Source: Agrobacterium tumefaciens
GTDB taxonomy: Bacteria > Pseudomonadota > Alphaproteobacteria > Rhizobiales > Rhizobiaceae
Direction of reading: 5' to 3'
Assembly (NCBI GenBank): GCA_025559845.1
Contig: CP048470.1
Span: forward strand, 1,473,001-1,537,000
Length of the DNA stretch: 64,000 nucleotides
Position numbers and translations under genes: made by a program
The notes under the pieces: generated by a model
Told to the model about the DNA's origin: nothing
Seen by the model: the letters and a program-made list of their open reading frames with translations, nothing else
Databases searched by the model: none
Shown: piece after piece, positions 61,712 through 64,000 of the stretch
Layout: each line of letters starts with the position of its first letter
How positions within the stretch are numbered: position 1 is the first letter of the stretch

Positions 61712-61793
61712 GCCGACAGGTTTTGGAACTGATGACGACAGAAATCCCAAAACTCCTGTCCAATTTTCGTAAGAAGCTGAAAGGCTTGTCTAA

Positions 61794-63107
61794 ATGACCA
61801 AGTGTTCTGTCCTCCGCGCCCTCATGGTTGCCACGGGCATGTTGTTCTCGCTGGTTGCTGTCGCTCCGGCGAATGCCGAGGTTCAAATCAACATCAACAA
61901 GGGCAATGTTCAGCCGTTGCCAATTGCCATTACCGACTTCATGTCGGGTGACGGCATCGGTGCGCAGGTTTCTGCTGTCATCGCGGCTGACTTGCAGCGC
62001 TCCGGTCTTTTCGCACCGGTCAATAAAAGCGCGTTCATCGAAAAGATCAGCAATCCGGATCAGCAGCCGCGTTTCGAGGATTGGAAGGTCATCAACGCGC
62101 AGGCTCTGGTCACTGGTCGCGTGACCCGTGAAAGCGATGGCCGCCTGCGCGCCGAGTTCCGTTTGTGGGACACGTTTGCCGGTCAACAGATGACAGGCCA
62201 GCAGTTCTTCACCCAGCCGGAAAACTGGCGCCGTGTGGCTCATATCATCGCGGACGCGATCTACGAGCGTATCACCGGTGAAAAAGGCTACTTCGATACC
62301 CGCGTTGTTTTCGTTTCCGAAAGCGGCCCGAAGACAGCCCGTAAGCGTCAGCTTTCCATCATGGACCAGGACGGTTTCAACATCCGTAACCTGACCAACT
62401 CGAATGACATCGTTCTGACGCCGCGCTTTTCGCCGAACCGTCAGGAAGTCACCTACATGTCTTTCGAAGGCCAGCAGCCCCGTGTTTATCTCCTGCAGCT
62501 CGAGACCGGGCAGCGCGAAGTTGTCGGTAACTTCCCCGGCATGACGTTCTCGCCGCGCTTCTCTCCGGATGGGCAGAAGGTCATCATGAGCCTTCAGCAG
62601 GACGGCAACGCCAACATTTACACGATGGATCTGCGTTCGCGGACAACCACGCGTCTGACGAACACGTCTGCGATCGATACCGCACCGTCCTATTCGCCGG
62701 ACGGACAACGTGTCGCCTTTGAAAGCGATCGCGGGGGCCGCCAACAGATTTACGTCATGAATGCGGACGGCTCCGGTCAGCAGCGCATCTCCTTTGGTGA
62801 TGGCTCTTATTCGACACCGGTCTGGTCTCCTCGTGGCGATCTGATCGCCTTCACCAAGCAGTCGGGTGGCAAGTTCTCGATCGGCGTGATGAAGACCGAC
62901 GGTTCCGGCGAGCGTATCCTGACCAGCGGTTTCCACAATGAGGGCCCGACATGGGCACCCAATGGCCGCGTTTTGATGTTCTTCCGTCAGAACGCCGGCG
63001 CAGGTGGACCGCAGCTCTATTCTATCGATCTGACCGGTTACAACGAGCAGCTTATCAAGACCCCGACCTTCGCTTCAGACCCGGCATGGTCGCCGCTTCT
63101 GGACTGA
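61794..63107 (+). CDS. tolB: Tol-Pal system beta-propeller protein TolB
   Basis: A 437-residue periplasmic protein with signal peptide [14 protein letters not shown] near residue 28 cleaved after ANA. The N-terminal domain (about 30-160) leads to six propeller blades of repeated form, for instance [40 protein letters not shown] and [20 protein letters not shown]. TolB binds Pal and TolA. It ends the tolQRAB run, with a strong terminator after it. Confidence 0.97.
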   Translation: MTKCSVLRALMVATGMLFSLVAVAPANAEVQININKGNVQPLPIAITDFMSGDGIGAQVSAVIAADLQRSGLFAPVNKSAFIEKISNPDQQPRFEDWKVINAQALVTGRVTRESDGRLRAEFRLWDTFAGQQMTGQQFFTQPENWRRVAHIIADAIYERITGEKGYFDTRVVFVSESGPKTARKRQLSIMDQDGFNIRNLTNSNDIVLTPRFSPNRQEVTYMSFEGQQPRVYLLQLETGQREVVGNFPGMTFSPRFSPDGQKVIMSLQQDGNANIYTMDLRSRTTTRLTNTSAIDTAPSYSPDGQRVAFESDRGGRQQIYVMNADGSGQQRISFGDGSYSTPVWSPRGDLIAFTKQSGGKFSIGVMKTDGSGERILTSGFHNEGPTWAPNGRVLMFFRQNAGAGGPQLYSIDLTGYNEQLIKTPTFASDPAWSPLLD

Positions 63108-63117
63108 TTTGATTGCC

Positions 63118-63153
63118 ATGGCGGCGCTGGATGATCCATCGCCGCCATATTTT
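63118..63153 (+). terminator. Terminator between tolB and pal
   Basis: ATGGCGGCG and CGCCGCCAT, 9 base pairs, then ATTTTT. It implies that pal is transcribed at least partly from its own promoter. Confidence 0.85.
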
Positions 63154-63179
63154 TACGCATGCCCTTCAGGGGGATGCCT

Positions 63180-63216
63180 CTTTCTTGCCGCAAAGTGTTG
63201 TGAGGGAGCAAGAAAG
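63180..63216. repeat. Inverted repeat in the tolB-pal gap
   Basis: CTTTCTTGC (63180-63188) and GCAAGAAAG (63208-63216) with a 19-base loop, upstream of the pal promoter region. Function unknown. Confidence 0.4.
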
Positions 63217-63316
63217 TGGGACATTTCCTTTCTGTTAACCATAAGTGTTTGCCGGCGATTAACCTCAATCGGTTAGCCTCTGGCAACGTTACTGAAATTC
63301 TAAGGAGAGACCGGCG

Positions 63317-63850
63317 ATGAGCCGTACACACACTTCGGCACTCAGCCCCATGCAGAAACTGGCCCGTAACCCGGCTGTCATCGCCATGACGCTTGCGCTT
63401 GCTCTTGCGGGCTGCGCAAACAAGAAGAACATGCCGAACAGCGCCGGTGAACTCGGCCTCGGTGGCGCGGGCTCCGCAACGCCTGGCTCCCAGCAGGACT
63501 TCACCGTCAATGTCGGCGACCGAATCTTCTTCGACACCGACTCGACCTCGATCCGCGCCGATGCGCAGCAGACGCTGCAGCGTCAGGCTCAGTGGCTTGC
63601 TCGTTATCCGAACTACTCGATCACCATCGAAGGTCATGCCGACGAGCGCGGTACGCGTGAATACAACCTTGCACTCGGTGCGCGCCGTGCGGCTTCCACC
63701 AAGGAATTCCTTGCATCGCAGGGTGTTCCGGCAAACCGCATGAAGACCATCTCCTACGGTAAGGAACGTCCGGTCGCCGTCTGCGACGACATTTCTTGCT
63801 GGTCGCAGAACCGCCGTGCTGTGACGGTTCTCGGTGGCGCGGGCATGTAA
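63317..63850 (+). CDS. pal: Peptidoglycan-associated lipoprotein Pal
   Basis: A 177-residue outer-membrane lipoprotein. The lipobox LALAGC sits with Cys at residue 33, then a short linker and an OmpA-like domain: SITIEGHADERGTREYNLAL and GARRAASTKEFLASQGVPAN with the C-terminal WSQNRRAVTVLGG. It binds peptidoglycan through the OmpA motif and TolB. AAGGAGA precedes the ATG. It follows tolB after a terminator and a 209-base gap with a TTAACCATAA element. Confidence 0.97.
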   Translation: MSRTHTSALSPMQKLARNPAVIAMTLALALAGCANKKNMPNSAGELGLGGAGSATPGSQQDFTVNVGDRIFFDTDSTSIRADAQQTLQRQAQWLARYPNYSITIEGHADERGTREYNLALGARRAASTKEFLASQGVPANRMKTISYGKERPVAVCDDISCWSQNRRAVTVLGGAGM

Positions 63851-63879
63851 TTGCCTAACGCTTTCGTGATCTTGAATGG

Positions 63880-63910
63880 AAGGCGGTCTTAGGGCCGCCT
63901 TTCGTTTTTT
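63880..63910 (+). terminator. Terminator after pal
   Basis: AAGGCGG and CCGCCTT arms, then TTCGTTTTTTT. The remaining 90 bases to the window end hold no gene that I can see. Confidence 0.85.
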
Positions 63911-64000
63911 TCATAGTTTGGCCGAAGTTAAGTTGCTTTTTCGGGTGATATGGAAAAAATCCGGCTTTGCGCCATTCCGGTGCAAATCAGTTAAGGCAGG

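Noticed and set aside
1..64000. tRNA genes, mobile elements, att sites or CRISPR
   Set aside because: None found by eye: no transposase or integrase frame, no CCA-ended cloverleaf pattern and no regularly spaced repeats. Absence by inspection is not proof.

Overview
The window looks like a housekeeping stretch of an alphaproteobacterial replicon of the Rhizobiaceae, most probably Agrobacterium or a close Rhizobium relative. The evidence is gene content and order: cydDCAB with cydX, nadABC behind a NadQ-type regulator, tkt-gap-pgk-fba, zapA followed by 6S RNA, ruvCAB and the tol-pal cluster. Many genes are known mainly from this group (DUF1036, DUF1192, DUF1244, DUF1465/RcdA, DUF2312, DUF4164). 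From memory, several of these genes lie on the linear chromosome of Agrobacterium; that placement is inference. I see no insertion sequence, prophage, CRISPR array, tRNA, rRNA operon or replication origin.

Layout. 1-2 kb: the tail of an Lrp/AsnC regulator, then a two-gene sugar-acid dehydrogenase pair behind a GntR-type palindrome. 2.2-9.4 kb: a GbsR/MarR-like regulator leading into cydD, cydC, cydA, cydB and cydX, the maturation transporter and subunits of cytochrome bd oxidase. 9.4-11.4 kb: asparaginase and small stress or envelope genes. 11.5-15.9 kb: de novo NAD synthesis (nadA-nadB-nadC) with nadQ and two operator palindromes. 16-21 kb: pyruvate kinase and small conserved genes. 21-23.5 kb: rpmJ, purE-purK and two YdcH-like genes. 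23.6-27.3 kb: a TauE-family permease, a degenerate ThiE-like protein, a Sel1-repeat protein and suhB. 27.4-33 kb: a non-flagellar MotA/MotB-like pair, a flavoprotein and an ABC exporter. 33.3-36.4 kb: rpmE, rcdA, a candidate small RNA with CtrA-type boxes, DUF1192 and an MFS transporter. 36.4-44.2 kb: fba, pgk, a K+/H+ antiporter, gap and tkt. 44.5-49.9 kb: DUF4164, zapA, 6S RNA, a CorC-like protein, 5-formyl-THF cyclo-ligase, a YmdB-like phosphodiesterase and others. 50-54.4 kb: yebC, a luciferase-like oxidoreductase and a chemoreceptor. 54.6-63.9 kb: ruvCAB, DinB, two tandem NUDIX genes, ybgC, tolQRAB and pal.

How it fits together. The window combines lower glycolysis and the pentose phosphate pathway, NAD supply, a high-affinity terminal oxidase, Holliday-junction processing and outer-membrane constriction. 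The regulatory DNA is the most informative part: palindromes upstream of the dehydrogenase pair, cyd, nad, fba, the flavoprotein gene and the antiporter, and two full TTAA-N7-TTAA boxes around rcdA and the adjacent candidate small RNA. No clearly new defence or mobile system is present. The best leads are the CtrA-box small RNA next to rcdA and the MotA/MotB-like energised complex.
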